Shown here one piece after another: positions 14,313 through 21,169 of a stretch of DNA of 23,076 nucleotides. Position 1 is the first letter of the stretch. Every line of letters starts with the position of its first letter. This DNA comes from JAZKFT01 sp043760535 (GTDB taxonomy: Bacteria > Bacteroidota > Bacteroidia > Chitinophagales > Chitinophagaceae). Location of the stretch: assembly GCA_043760535.1 (NCBI GenBank), contig JAYUOV010000335.1, forward strand, positions 1 to 23,076. The letters run 5' to 3'. The notes under the pieces were generated by a model, which saw nothing but the letters and a program-made list of their open reading frames with translations, ran no database searches and was not told where the DNA came from. Both the position numbers and the translations under genes were made by a program.

Positions 14313-15176
14313 TTAATCCCATCCACCCAATCTTACACCAATATTATAGGGTCTGAAATCGAGCCCACGGTCGAAAATATTTTTAGGAACATAGCTGCCA
14401 TAAAGCTTTAAAGGGCCAATGCCGAGTTCGCCTATCAGGCTCACTTTCCAGTCTTTGGTATCGAAAGAACTGCGTAGTTTTTGTTTGTCTCTTTCGCTGC
14501 TTTTTTGCTTGGTACGGCCGCTATATAGGTAGCCAAAACTTGCCCCGAAACTCATAGTAAGCGATTTGCTCTTTTTAGGATTTGTATTAATATTAAGCAT
14601 CACAGGTACGGTTAAATAATCAAGTGCCAGCTTGTTTTTGTTAAAAGAGATACTATCTCGGAACACATAAGGAAGAGTACCTTTTACAAAAGAGAGGTCG
14701 TTCTCCCAATGGTAATTATTGGTTTCTATACCAAGGCCGTATTTAAGGTTCAGCACATGGTTTACAAGGTTGCGTTTTTGTATAAAAAACCAGAGGTTAA
14801 AATTCCTCGATTTAAAGTTGCGAACTTTAAAATCGCTGGCTGTAAAAGGTGCTTCGCCTGGGCGAATCGTTTTTGCATAACTCCTGGCTTCGGCTGAGGC
14901 ATAATTGGTTTTGTCGGTAAAATTAGCAAAGCCAAAATCCATTATAAGATAGGAGGTCTCCACGTCTTTGTTCCGTTTGCGGCGGCTGTTCCACCCAATA
15001 TTAAAATCACTGTGGCTTGCAGAATCGGAGGTGTTATCGCCATTCTTTTTTATAATAATCATGCCACCAATTCTTATGGTGTCCACTTTGTTTTTTTTGG
15101 CAATAGTGCTATCTGTTTGAGCCATAGCGATGCCAGCGAACAGCGTAGCTGTCCATACGAGTAATGTCTTTTTCAT
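14313..15176 (-). CDS. Outer-membrane beta-barrel protein, function unknown
   Basis: The 287-residue protein starts with a clear signal peptide (MKKTLLVWTATLFAGIAMAQ, cleavage after AMA). A linker follows (about 25-75, Asp/Ser/Asn/Lys-rich), then alternating hydrophobic strands separated by charged turns, such as SYLIMDFGFANF, HVLNLKYGLGIETNNY, LDYLTVPVMLNINT and LTMSFGASFGYLY, ending GVRLGGWD. This is the PorT-like or OmpW-like outer-membrane barrel pattern common in Bacteroidetes. It lies 41 bases downstream of the anti-sigma-like gene and ends at a strong terminator, so it belongs to that operon and may be a target or sensor partner of the sigma system. No specific family is recognised. 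Confidence 0.75.
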   Translation of the reverse strand: MKKTLLVWTATLFAGIAMAQTDSTIAKKNKVDTIRIGGMIIIKKNGDNTSDSASHSDFNIGWNSRRKRNKDVETSYLIMDFGFANFTDKTNYASAEARSYAKTIRPGEAPFTASDFKVRNFKSRNFNLWFFIQKRNLVNHVLNLKYGLGIETNNYHWENDLSFVKGTLPYVFRDSISFNKNKLALDYLTVPVMLNINTNPKKSKSLTMSFGASFGYLYSGRTKQKSSERDKQKLRSSFDTKDWKVSLIGELGIGPLKLYGSYVPKNIFDRGLDFRPYNIGVRLGGWD

Positions 15177-15217
15177 TGCTTGATTTTTTTGCCCTTATTT
15201 GGGCATTTGATTTAAAA

Positions 15218-16792
15218 TTAAGGGGTAAGGCTTCGGCTCAATGGTGGGTTTTCATTTTCTGATGCCACTTTACTTTTAGTAAAACTGCGGCCAAGTGATC
15301 GGGTAATACCGCGGAATACACCCCTCACTTTTTGCTTACTAAGCCTGGCGCCAGCTATATATACTACGTCGTTGTCAGCATCTTCTGTAAGCTCCTCCGC
15401 TTTGTAAGATGCAGTTCTAAAGGCATAAGTATTAGAATTGTTAGCAATACTGTTTAATTGGTCAGGCTGCCTGTTGGCTGTTTCGTGTTCTTTACCTGCA
15501 TTGCCAGAAATAATTTTCCTTGTTGAGTTAAATGCCATTACCTCTTCGTTATTGGTATTGGAGGCCATTGTGTTAGCTGTTTCTGTATTTGGCTCACTAT
15601 TTACTGTAAGTTTATTTTTAGTTAAAACTGTTTTTTTAAATATATTCTTCTGCTTTTCAGCATTATTTTTTTTACTGATTTTTTCTGTATCCGCGGCAGC
15701 CATTTCATTGCTTAATTCCTCTTTAGTTCGTACATTATCCGTACCCCATTTTACTACTTTTTGCTCTGATATTTTTGCCAGAGATAGCGGGGTTTTTACA
15801 AGTTCCTTTTTACTAGAATCCGCTACTGTACGTTTCGTTTCTTTTACAGTGTTGGTAGCCATGCCATTTGTTAGATTCACATTTTTTGGTGGTAGTAAAA
15901 ACCAGCCAAAACCCAATAGTACAGCGGCGACAGCAGCCCAACGCATCCATCCGCCTATTCTTCTTTGCTCTTTTTCCTTGTATAAAAGCTGCTTGTTAGG
16001 AAACTCAATTATTTCGGCAATAAGCTTGGTATTTTGAAAGCTTTGCCATGCGTTTTGTAACCATATATCCCTAGCTATTTTTTGTTCCAGTTGCAGCTTT
16101 TCAGCGGTGGGTAATTCGTTATCTAGCAAGGCCATCATTTGTACATATATAGCATTGGGCTGTTCCACATTCCAACTATCTGCCTGCAATAAATTTGCCT
16201 TTGGAAAATGAACAACATCTGGTACAAGCTTTATCTGTTGTAAGCTTTTCCATTCTATCTGTAATGCTTTGCTGGCAGCTATTTTTTGTTCCAGTTGCAG
16301 CTTTTCGGTGGCCGGCAATTCATTGTCTAGCATAGCCATCATTTGCACATAGATGGTCTCAGGTTCATCCACATTCCAAGTGGTTGGTTTCAGTAATTTC
16401 TCTTTCGGAAAAGGTGGGGCTTCTGCTGCTGGTAACTTTAAGTGCGATTGTAATAAATTCCATTCCAGTTGCAGGAAGGCGTCGTTGGCTATTCTTTTTT
16501 CTAAAGTAGATTTAGACACATCATCCAATTCGTTATCCAGCAAATCCAATAGTTGCATCTGTATATTTTCAGGTACATCTATATTCCAGATAACCGGTTT
16601 AAGCAATTTTTCTTTTGGAAAAATAGGTGGAACTTCAGCTTCCAGTTTGCAATCCATCATCAGGTTCAATTCTTCTTCTAGGTCGGGGTGTTGTTGGGTA
16701 AATGCCAGCACCATTTCTTCCTGTGCCGGCGCCAGTTCGCCATCTGCCAGCAGCAAAAAGAATTCTTCGTAATTATAACGGGTGATGTGCAT
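15218..16792 (-). CDS. Membrane anti-sigma-like protein with four tandem cytoplasmic repeats
   Basis: This is a 524-residue protein downstream of an ECF sigma gene. Its cytoplasmic part (1-280) is built of four repeats of about 68-70 residues, each with a LLxNEL/LLADGEL core (14-20, 84-89, 154-159, 222-227) and ending in FPKxxLL (58, 128, 196, 264). A single membrane helix follows at about 283-301 (MRWAAVAAVLLGFGWFLLP). The rest (302-524) is a Ser/Thr/Asn/Lys-rich periplasmic region with a conserved-looking end, VVYIAGARLSKQKVRGVFRG. The position, topology and N-terminal charged helices fit an anti-sigma factor, but the repeats are unusual. Repeats 3 and 4 are also very similar at DNA level, indicating recent duplication. 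I see no zinc-finger motif (HxxxCxxC). Confidence 0.75.
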   Translation of the reverse strand: MHITRYNYEEFFLLLADGELAPAQEEMVLAFTQQHPDLEEELNLMMDCKLEAEVPPIFPKEKLLKPVIWNIDVPENIQMQLLDLLDNELDDVSKSTLEKRIANDAFLQLEWNLLQSHLKLPAAEAPPFPKEKLLKPTTWNVDEPETIYVQMMAMLDNELPATEKLQLEQKIAASKALQIEWKSLQQIKLVPDVVHFPKANLLQADSWNVEQPNAIYVQMMALLDNELPTAEKLQLEQKIARDIWLQNAWQSFQNTKLIAEIIEFPNKQLLYKEKEQRRIGGWMRWAAVAAVLLGFGWFLLPPKNVNLTNGMATNTVKETKRTVADSSKKELVKTPLSLAKISEQKVVKWGTDNVRTKEELSNEMAAADTEKISKKNNAEKQKNIFKKTVLTKNKLTVNSEPNTETANTMASNTNNEEVMAFNSTRKIISGNAGKEHETANRQPDQLNSIANNSNTYAFRTASYKAEELTEDADNDVVYIAGARLSKQKVRGVFRGITRSLGRSFTKSKVASENENPPLSRSLTP

Positions 16793-16894
16793 GAACGGAT
16801 TTATGATGTATGATTTCAGATTTTACAGTACTGTGATTTACAACTAACTATTCCCCAATCCCCACTCGCTATTGCCCACTAACTACTCGCTTCC

Positions 16895-17383
16895 TCAAAC
16901 TACATTTTCAATTTTTACCAAATAGTTTCTCAATATCATCCTTGCCCGGTGCAGGTACACTTTTACCTGGCTGGCGTTTAGGCCTGTTATCTGTCCTATT
17001 TCTTCGTAGCTGTAGCCTTCATAATCTTTTAGTAGTACGAGATTTCTTTGTATTTCGGTTAATGTAGCCAATGCCTCTTCCAGTTGTTTCCTCATGTACC
17101 GTTGTGGCTGCATTTCTATACCGCCGGCCTGTTCGGGTATTTCTTCTTTATAGCTAATCCTTTTCACCTTACGTATATGGTCTATCATTTGGTGGTAGGC
17201 AATGGTAAATAAGTACGATTTTGCCTTAGTTCCATCCACATTTTCACGGTTCACCCACAGTTTTTCAAAGGCCGTTTGTACCACATCCTGAGCATCCTCG
17301 GCATGTCGTATGTTTTTGAGGATAAACCGATACACGTTGTCCGAGTATTGGTTTACACATTCGTTGTATTCACGGTCAGTCAT
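16895..17383 (-). CDS. ECF RNA polymerase sigma factor
   Basis: This is a 162-residue sigma-70 family factor with only regions 2 and 4. Region 2 is DAQDVVQTAFEKLWVNR (about 30-46) and KSYLFTIAYHQMIDHIRKVK (55-74). Region 4 is LTEIQRNLVLLKDYEGYSYE (108-127) followed by EIGQITGLNASQVKVYLHRA (128-147). ECF factors direct polymerase to small regulons, often including their own operon, and are held inactive by a membrane anti-sigma factor. The gene directly downstream (102-base gap) fits that partner. A GTAACC-N16-CGTA element upstream resembles an ECF-type promoter and suggests autoregulation. The signal and regulon are unknown. Confidence 0.95.
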   Translation of the reverse strand: MTDREYNECVNQYSDNVYRFILKNIRHAEDAQDVVQTAFEKLWVNRENVDGTKAKSYLFTIAYHQMIDHIRKVKRISYKEEIPEQAGGIEMQPQRYMRKQLEEALATLTEIQRNLVLLKDYEGYSYEEIGQITGLNASQVKVYLHRARMILRNYLVKIENVV

Positions 17384-17443
17384 GTAGTGGCTTTGGCTTG
17401 GTTAAACAGGGTTCTTTTTGTTTTTAGCAGGTATTAAAGATAG

Positions 17444-17469
17444 TACGAAGGGCGGTAAAAAAAGGTTAC
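17444..17469 (-). promoter_or_regulatory. Candidate ECF-type promoter for the sigma operon
   Basis: On the minus strand GTAACC (17464-17469) is followed by 16 bases and CGTA (17444-17447). This is the AAC...CGT architecture of ECF-sigma promoters, about 60-85 bases upstream of the sigma ATG. An overlapping TATCTTTA could instead be a housekeeping -7 box. Confidence 0.4.
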
Positions 17470-17511
17470 ACCAATACTTGGTCTCTTGGGATAAAAGGGG
17501 AAATGGTTGTA

Positions 17512-18132
17512 TCAGTGGCATTTAAAATAGTCGAACGGCTCTTTGCAATCGCTGCATTGGTACAATGCCTTGCAAGCGGTACTGCCAAATTCGCTAATTA
17601 GTTTTGTGTTGGATGATTGGCACAATGGGCATGGCACACCACCGGCCGGAATAGTAAATTGTTTGTTTGGGGCAGCTATGCCGTATTCCACCAGCTTTTT
17701 TTTGCCTGCTTCGGTCATCCAGTCGCTTGTCCATGCCGGAGATAGTATGGTGGTAATTTTAATGTTGGTAAAACCATGTTCCAGCATGGCCATGCGAATA
17801 TTCATGTTAATCATATCCATAGCCGGGCAGCCGCTGTAGGTTGGGGTGATGGTGATTTCAATCTGAGTATCATCAAAAATTTCCACTTTCCTCACAATGC
17901 CTAAATCTAAAATAGATAAAACTGGCACTTCGGGGTCGCAAACGGTTTCGAGTATTTGCCAAATTTCAGCCTCCCCAAATCTCTTTAAAGGTGGGGCTTT
18001 CAAATCCGCAGATTCTAAAGCGGTTTCTAAATTATTAAAGCTTGACAAATCTTTCATTGAGTTTTTTGATGCAAAAAAGCAGACTCCTTGCAAATCCCCA
18101 ACCGGTGTATTTAGGGAGGGTATTTTTACCAT
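17512..18132 (-). CDS. paaD: Phenylacetyl-CoA epoxidase accessory protein PaaD, with N-terminal extension
   Basis: PaaD belongs to the DUF59/MIP18 iron-sulfur assembly family and is needed for the active PaaABCE epoxidase. The core runs from about residue 52 (FGEAEIWQILETVCDPEVPV) with SILDLGIVRKVE and TPTYSGCPAMDMI, and ends in a Cys-rich zinc-ribbon-like tail (Cys168, Cys171, Cys193, Cys196). E. coli PaaD is about 165 residues and starts near this core; here about 50 extra residues precede it. The start at 18132 overlaps the end of paaC by seven bases (ATGGTAA), supporting translational coupling and the longer form. The extension's DNA contains CCCC...GGGG words like those of intergenic repeats. 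ATG at codon 26 is an alternative start. Confidence 0.9.
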   Translation of the reverse strand: MVKIPSLNTPVGDLQGVCFFASKNSMKDLSSFNNLETALESADLKAPPLKRFGEAEIWQILETVCDPEVPVLSILDLGIVRKVEIFDDTQIEITITPTYSGCPAMDMINMNIRMAMLEHGFTNIKITTILSPAWTSDWMTEAGKKKLVEYGIAAPNKQFTIPAGGVPCPLCQSSNTKLISEFGSTACKALYQCSDCKEPFDYFKCH

Positions 18133-18911
18133 TCTGCATTAGGATATGCCCTTTGTAAAAATTGCATTTCGGCCAAAATATAACCTAGGTGTTCGGTATG
18201 TTTTCCTTCCACACCGCCGGTCTGCATCCAAGCATTTTCAATAAAAGGAAGATTGGCTTCGGCCAATACTTCCGAAATCTTTATATGCCAGTTTTCTTTA
18301 AGCAAATGGTAATTGATAAACCCCAAATCGTAAGATGGCGGGATTAATAATTCTCCAGTAAAAGTCCATATTTCCTCAATGGCTTGTAGCATTCGTTCAT
18401 GGCTTTGGTTAGTGCCATCCCCCAGGCGAATAACCCATTCGCTGCTCCACCTAAGATGGTAAGTAGCTTCTTTTAAACTCTTTTCGGCAATGGCTGCTAT
18501 TTGTGCATCGGCAGCATGTATCAGTTGCTGATACAGGTAAAACTGGTAAACAGAAAAGCAGCAGATTTTTAGAACAGACTGGCCCCAATCGCCATTGGGC
18601 AATTCGGGAAGTAAATGATTTTTATAGTCGATGGCATCCCGCAGGTAAGCAAGTGTATCTTCAGTTGATTGGTTAACTTGTTGATTGGTTGACTGGTTAA
18701 TTTGTACAGCAGCGTATTGATAAAAATTTCGGGCTTGCCCAATATAATCCAGGGCAATATTGCTGATGGCAATATCCTGCTCCAGTACTGGGCCATGGCC
18801 AGTCCATTCGCTAAGGCGGTGGCCCATAATCAGGGCATTATCTGCCAGGTGAAGGGTGTAGTTGATTGGTTGATTAGTTGATTGGTTGATTGGTTGTATT
18901 GTTGAGTTCAT
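18126..18911 (-). CDS. paaC: Phenylacetyl-CoA epoxidase structural subunit PaaC, with repeat-encoded insertions
   Basis: PaaC is the non-catalytic ferritin-like partner of PaaA in the epoxidase that converts phenylacetyl-CoA to its ring 1,2-epoxide. The 261-residue protein aligns well with the family: YTLHLADNALIMGHRLSEWT (18-37), GPVLEQDIAISNIALDYIGQ (40-59), EATYHLRWSSEWVIRLGDGT and GGVEGKHTEHLGYILAEMQF near the end. Two stretches do not fit: residues 3-17 (repeats of NQ, ST and PIN) and 70-83 (INQSTNQQVNQSTE). The second sits in a loop where the E. coli protein has only a few residues. Both are encoded by GTTGATT-type repeats that also occur just upstream. The reading frame stays intact, so the protein is probably functional. 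The stop overlaps the paaD start. Confidence 0.93.
   Translation of the reverse strand: MNSTIQPINQSTNQPINYTLHLADNALIMGHRLSEWTGHGPVLEQDIAISNIALDYIGQARNFYQYAAVQINQSTNQQVNQSTEDTLAYLRDAIDYKNHLLPELPNGDWGQSVLKICCFSVYQFYLYQQLIHAADAQIAAIAEKSLKEATYHLRWSSEWVIRLGDGTNQSHERMLQAIEEIWTFTGELLIPPSYDLGFINYHLLKENWHIKISEVLAEANLPFIENAWMQTGGVEGKHTEHLGYILAEMQFLQRAYPNAEW
18663..18704. repeat. GTTGATT-word repeat inside paaC
   Basis: On the plus strand the words GTTGATTGGTTAACTTG and TTGATTGGTTGACTGG follow one another. They encode PaaC residues 70-83. The orientation is the same as the array at 18861-18896. Confidence 0.7.
18861..18896. repeat. GTTGATT-word repeat at the paaC N-terminus
   Basis: Five tandem GTTGATT/GGTTGATT words (period 8) encode PaaC residues about 6-17. 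It is the near-exact inverted partner of the array at 18985-19019: 30 of 34 positions pair. Confidence 0.75.
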
Positions 18912-18984
18912 TTTTATTATTTTTTCTTAAAATTCGGTGGTAGAATAATTGATTACTGGGTTGGATTCTGCTCTTTTACCAATT

Positions 18985-19019
18985 ACTAATCAACTGATCA
19001 ACTAATCAACTAATCAACC
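18985..19019. repeat. Inverted AATCAAC-word repeat between paaB and paaC
   Basis: On the plus strand the words ACTAATCAACTGATCAAC and TAATCAACTAATCAACC run in series. They are the reverse complement of the paaC N-terminal array, placed about 90 bases away. The two would pair in the mRNA with the paaC start codon (18909-18911) in the loop. It fills most of the 114-base paaB-paaC gap. Confidence 0.75.
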
Positions 19020-19025
19020 ACCCCC

Positions 19026-19313
19026 CTACATGTGCTTTACCTCATCGGGCAAATCATAAAAAGTGGGGTGCCTATAAGCTTTGTCGTTAGCCGGATCGAA
19101 AAATTCGCCTCCATCGGCCGGGTTGCTGGCATGTATATATTTGCTTTCCACTGCCCAAATGCTTACGCCCTCCATGCGGCGGGTGTACACATCACGGGCA
19201 TTTTCTATGGCCATGGCAGCATCTACTGCATGTAAACTGCCAACGTGTTTATGATCCAATCCCTGCTTGCTTCGGATAAAAATTTCCCATAAAGGCCATT
19301 GATTTTGTTCCAT
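19026..19313 (-). CDS. paaB: Phenylacetyl-CoA epoxidase subunit PaaB
   Basis: PaaB bridges PaaAC heterodimers in the epoxidase complex. The 95-residue product matches the family along its length: WPLWEIFIRSKQGLDHKHVG at 6-25, SLHAVDAAMAIENARDVYTR at 26-45, then GVSIWAVESKYIHASNP and FFDPANDKAYRHPTFY near the end. The start ATG at 19313 lies only 20 bases after the stop of the ORF6N gene, so the two are likely on one transcript. In other bacteria paaB directly follows paaA; here a foreign-looking gene separates them. Confidence 0.95.
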   Translation of the reverse strand: MEQNQWPLWEIFIRSKQGLDHKHVGSLHAVDAAMAIENARDVYTRRMEGVSIWAVESKYIHASNPADGGEFFDPANDKAYRHPTFYDLPDEVKHM

Positions 19314-19333
19314 GGTGATACTTTTTTTATTAC

Positions 19334-19840
19334 TTAATCTGGCTTAAAGCCAATTCGTTTTCTTGTTTTGAAATCTTCTTCCTGCACTTTTTCTGCCACT
19401 AAAAACTCCAAACCCTTAAATACTTCTTTAAAATTTTTGTTGTACTTCTTTTCTAGTTTTATTATTTTTTCATGAAGGTCTTTGTGTTCAAAAGCCATTT
19501 GCCGCAAAAGCATAAATGTGCGGATGATGGTAATATTAACATCAATTGCTTTTTGGCTGTTTAATACCGAAGAAAGCATAGCCACTCCTTGTTCGGTAAA
19601 GGCAGATGGGAGATACCTTGTGCCGCCCCAACTTGAGGTCACAATTTGTGACCTCAAGAGCTGAAACTCTTTCTGGGTAAGGGTAAACATAAAATCAGCA
19701 GGAAACCTGCCAGCGTTTCTTTTAACTGACTGGTTAAAAACTTTTGTTTCAACTTCATACATTCCCGCTAAGTCAAAATCCAGCATTACTTTTTGCCCAT
19801 GCACCTCGTAAATTTTGTTTTGAATAACCGATAATTCCAT
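19334..19840 (-). CDS. ORF6N-domain protein inserted in the paa operon
   Basis: This is a 168-residue protein with an N-terminal ORF6N domain (about 5-95): VMLDFDLAGMYEVETKVFNQ, then RNAGRFPADFMFTLTQKEF, and the hallmark RYLPSAFTEQGVAMLSSVLN at 75-94. A helical, Lys-rich C-terminus (about 115-168) is likely a coiled coil. ORF6N domains are DNA-binding modules first known from phage antirepressors; chromosomal copies are common in Bacteroidetes and their function is unknown. It lies between paaA (54 bases upstream) and paaB (20 bases downstream) in the same direction, so it must be transcribed with them. Nothing in its sequence links it to phenylacetate breakdown. No integrase or repeat boundary is visible around it. 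Confidence 0.9.
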   Translation of the reverse strand: MELSVIQNKIYEVHGQKVMLDFDLAGMYEVETKVFNQSVKRNAGRFPADFMFTLTQKEFQLLRSQIVTSSWGGTRYLPSAFTEQGVAMLSSVLNSQKAIDVNITIIRTFMLLRQMAFEHKDLHEKIIKLEKKYNKNFKEVFKGLEFLVAEKVQEEDFKTRKRIGFKPD

Positions 19841-19894
19841 GTGTGATGAATTTTTGATTGTAGCATTTGTGATGGTAAATGCAATAAATAAAAA

Positions 19895-20863
19895 CTAAGC
19901 AGCCACTAACTTTTTTATTGTGGCCGGCTTGCTATCAGCCGCTTTTTTTTCTGCATAAGCTGTTGCCGCTTCACGAACCCATTCGCCTTCCTGCCAGGCT
20001 TTTTTGCGGGTTTCCAGTCTTTGTTTATTGCATGGGCCATTGCCCTTTACTACTGCCCAAAACTCGTTCCAGTTAATAGCTCCAAAGTCGAAATGGTTGC
20101 GTTCTTCGTTCCATTTTATGTCGGGGTCGGGCAGTGTCATGCCGAGGAGTTTTACCTGTTCTACACATACATCCACAAATTTTTGTCGTAGCTCATCGTT
20201 TGTAAATCTTTTTATTTTCCACTGCATACTTTGTATGGTGTTAGGGCTGGCATCGTCGGTAGGGCCAAACATCATTACGGCTGGCCACCACCATCTGTTT
20301 ATGGCATCTTGGCACATTCTTTTCTGGGCTTCGTTGCCTTTGCTTAATACCAGCAGCGATTCGAAACCCTGGCGCTGATGGAAGCTTTCTTCTTTACAAA
20401 CCCTTACCATGGCTCTGGCATACGGCCCGTAACTGCAGCGGCAAATAGGCACCTGATTCATAATGGCGGCACCATCTACCAGCCAGCCTATGGCACCCAT
20501 ATCGGCCCAGGTAAGGGTTGGGTAATTAAATATGGATGAATATTTTGCCTTGCCGCTATGCAACTGATTGTACATTTCGTCGCGGCTGATGCCGAGGGTT
20601 TCGGCGGCACAATAGAGGTACAAGCCATGGCCGGCTTCGTCCTGCACCTTGGCCATTAGTATGGCTTTGCGGCGAAGCGATGGAGCCCTGGTAATCCAGT
20701 TGGCCTCGGGTAACATGCCTACAATTTCGCTGTGGGCATGCTGGCTTATCTGGCGGATTAATGTTTGCCGGTATTTTTCCGGCATCCAGTCTTTGGGTTC
20801 TATTTTTATTTCGCGGTCTATCTTTTGCTGAAAATAAATTTCGGGATTATTGTGCTGTTCCAT
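19895..20863 (-). CDS. paaA: Phenylacetyl-CoA epoxidase catalytic subunit PaaA
   Basis: PaaA holds the carboxylate-bridged di-iron centre that inserts oxygen into the ring of phenylacetyl-CoA. The 322-residue protein is nearly colinear with E. coli PaaA. Metal-ligand motifs are Glu46 in HSEIVG, DEAGHG at 75-80 (Glu76, His79) and KEESFHQRQG at 157-166 (Glu158/159, His162). YSSIFNYPTLTWADMGAIGW and INRWWWPAVMMFGP are strongly conserved blocks. The start ATG at 20863 opens the operon paaA-ORF6N-paaB-paaC-paaD. A palindrome matching the PaaR operator form lies 43 bases upstream. The C-terminus is a few residues longer than the E. coli protein. Identification is secure. Confidence 0.98.
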   Translation of the reverse strand: MEQHNNPEIYFQQKIDREIKIEPKDWMPEKYRQTLIRQISQHAHSEIVGMLPEANWITRAPSLRRKAILMAKVQDEAGHGLYLYCAAETLGISRDEMYNQLHSGKAKYSSIFNYPTLTWADMGAIGWLVDGAAIMNQVPICRCSYGPYARAMVRVCKEESFHQRQGFESLLVLSKGNEAQKRMCQDAINRWWWPAVMMFGPTDDASPNTIQSMQWKIKRFTNDELRQKFVDVCVEQVKLLGMTLPDPDIKWNEERNHFDFGAINWNEFWAVVKGNGPCNKQRLETRKKAWQEGEWVREAATAYAEKKAADSKPATIKKLVAA

Positions 20864-20905
20864 TTGTAAATGTTTTGAGCAGCAAAAATAATGGGTTGTG
20901 GTTAT

Positions 20906-20925
20906 AAACTAACGCTTGTTAGTTT
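20906..20925 (-). promoter_or_regulatory. Putative PaaR (TetR-family) operator
   Basis: AAACTAAC and GTTAGTTT are perfect 8-bp inverted arms around GCTT. The core CTAACGCTTGTTAG matches 13 of 14 positions of CNAACGNNCGTTNG, the operator I recall for the phenylacetyl-CoA-responsive repressor PaaR of Thermus. It lies 43-62 bases upstream of paaA, where a repressor would block the promoter. No paaR gene is in the window. Confidence 0.6.
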
Positions 20926-21034
20926 TTAGGTAGAAATTGTTGTTCTACACTTAAAGGTGGAATAATGACCACAACAAATTTTTACCCATAACAAATAACT
21001 TTTCTTACGTCGAAGGCTTCGCTTCTCAGGGGGA

Positions 21035-21169
21035 GTAGAGCAGATAGCAAACGATTCTATACAATTGGATACGTTGGCCGAAAAAGTAAAACAAGCCAAC
21101 GAGCCGATTCAATATTGCGAAGCCAAACTGCGACGCATTGAAACAGAAGTGAAGAGTGCTGCAGGATAA
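21035..21169 (+). pseudogene. xseB: Remnant of exodeoxyribonuclease VII small subunit (xseB)
   Basis: A frame without a start codon ends in two TAA stops (21167-21172) and reads IANDSIQLDTLAEKVKQANE followed by PIQYCEAKLRRIETEVKSAAG. This matches the C-terminal two thirds of XseB, with its conserved LAEKVKxA, YCxxKLR and TEVK. The N-terminal helix is missing and replaced by a GGGGGAG stretch and a CGAAGGCTTCG palindrome (21011-21021). No ATG, GTG or TTG precedes the homology in frame, and a stop lies at 20996. The large-subunit gene xseA is not nearby. The rest of 20864-21258 holds only the paaA operator. Confidence 0.65.

Noticed and set aside
15438..16772. Plus-strand frames of 199 and 139 residues opposite the anti-sigma-like gene
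   Set aside because: They are Ser/Leu-rich mirror images of the repeated coding strand, with no domain.
18861..19019. CRISPR-like array
   Set aside because: The words have period 8 with no unique spacers and occur in both orientations, so this is a short tandem repeat, not CRISPR.
19841..19894. Transposon ends around the ORF6N gene
   Set aside because: I looked for inverted or direct repeats at 19314-19333 and 19841-19894 and saw none convincing.
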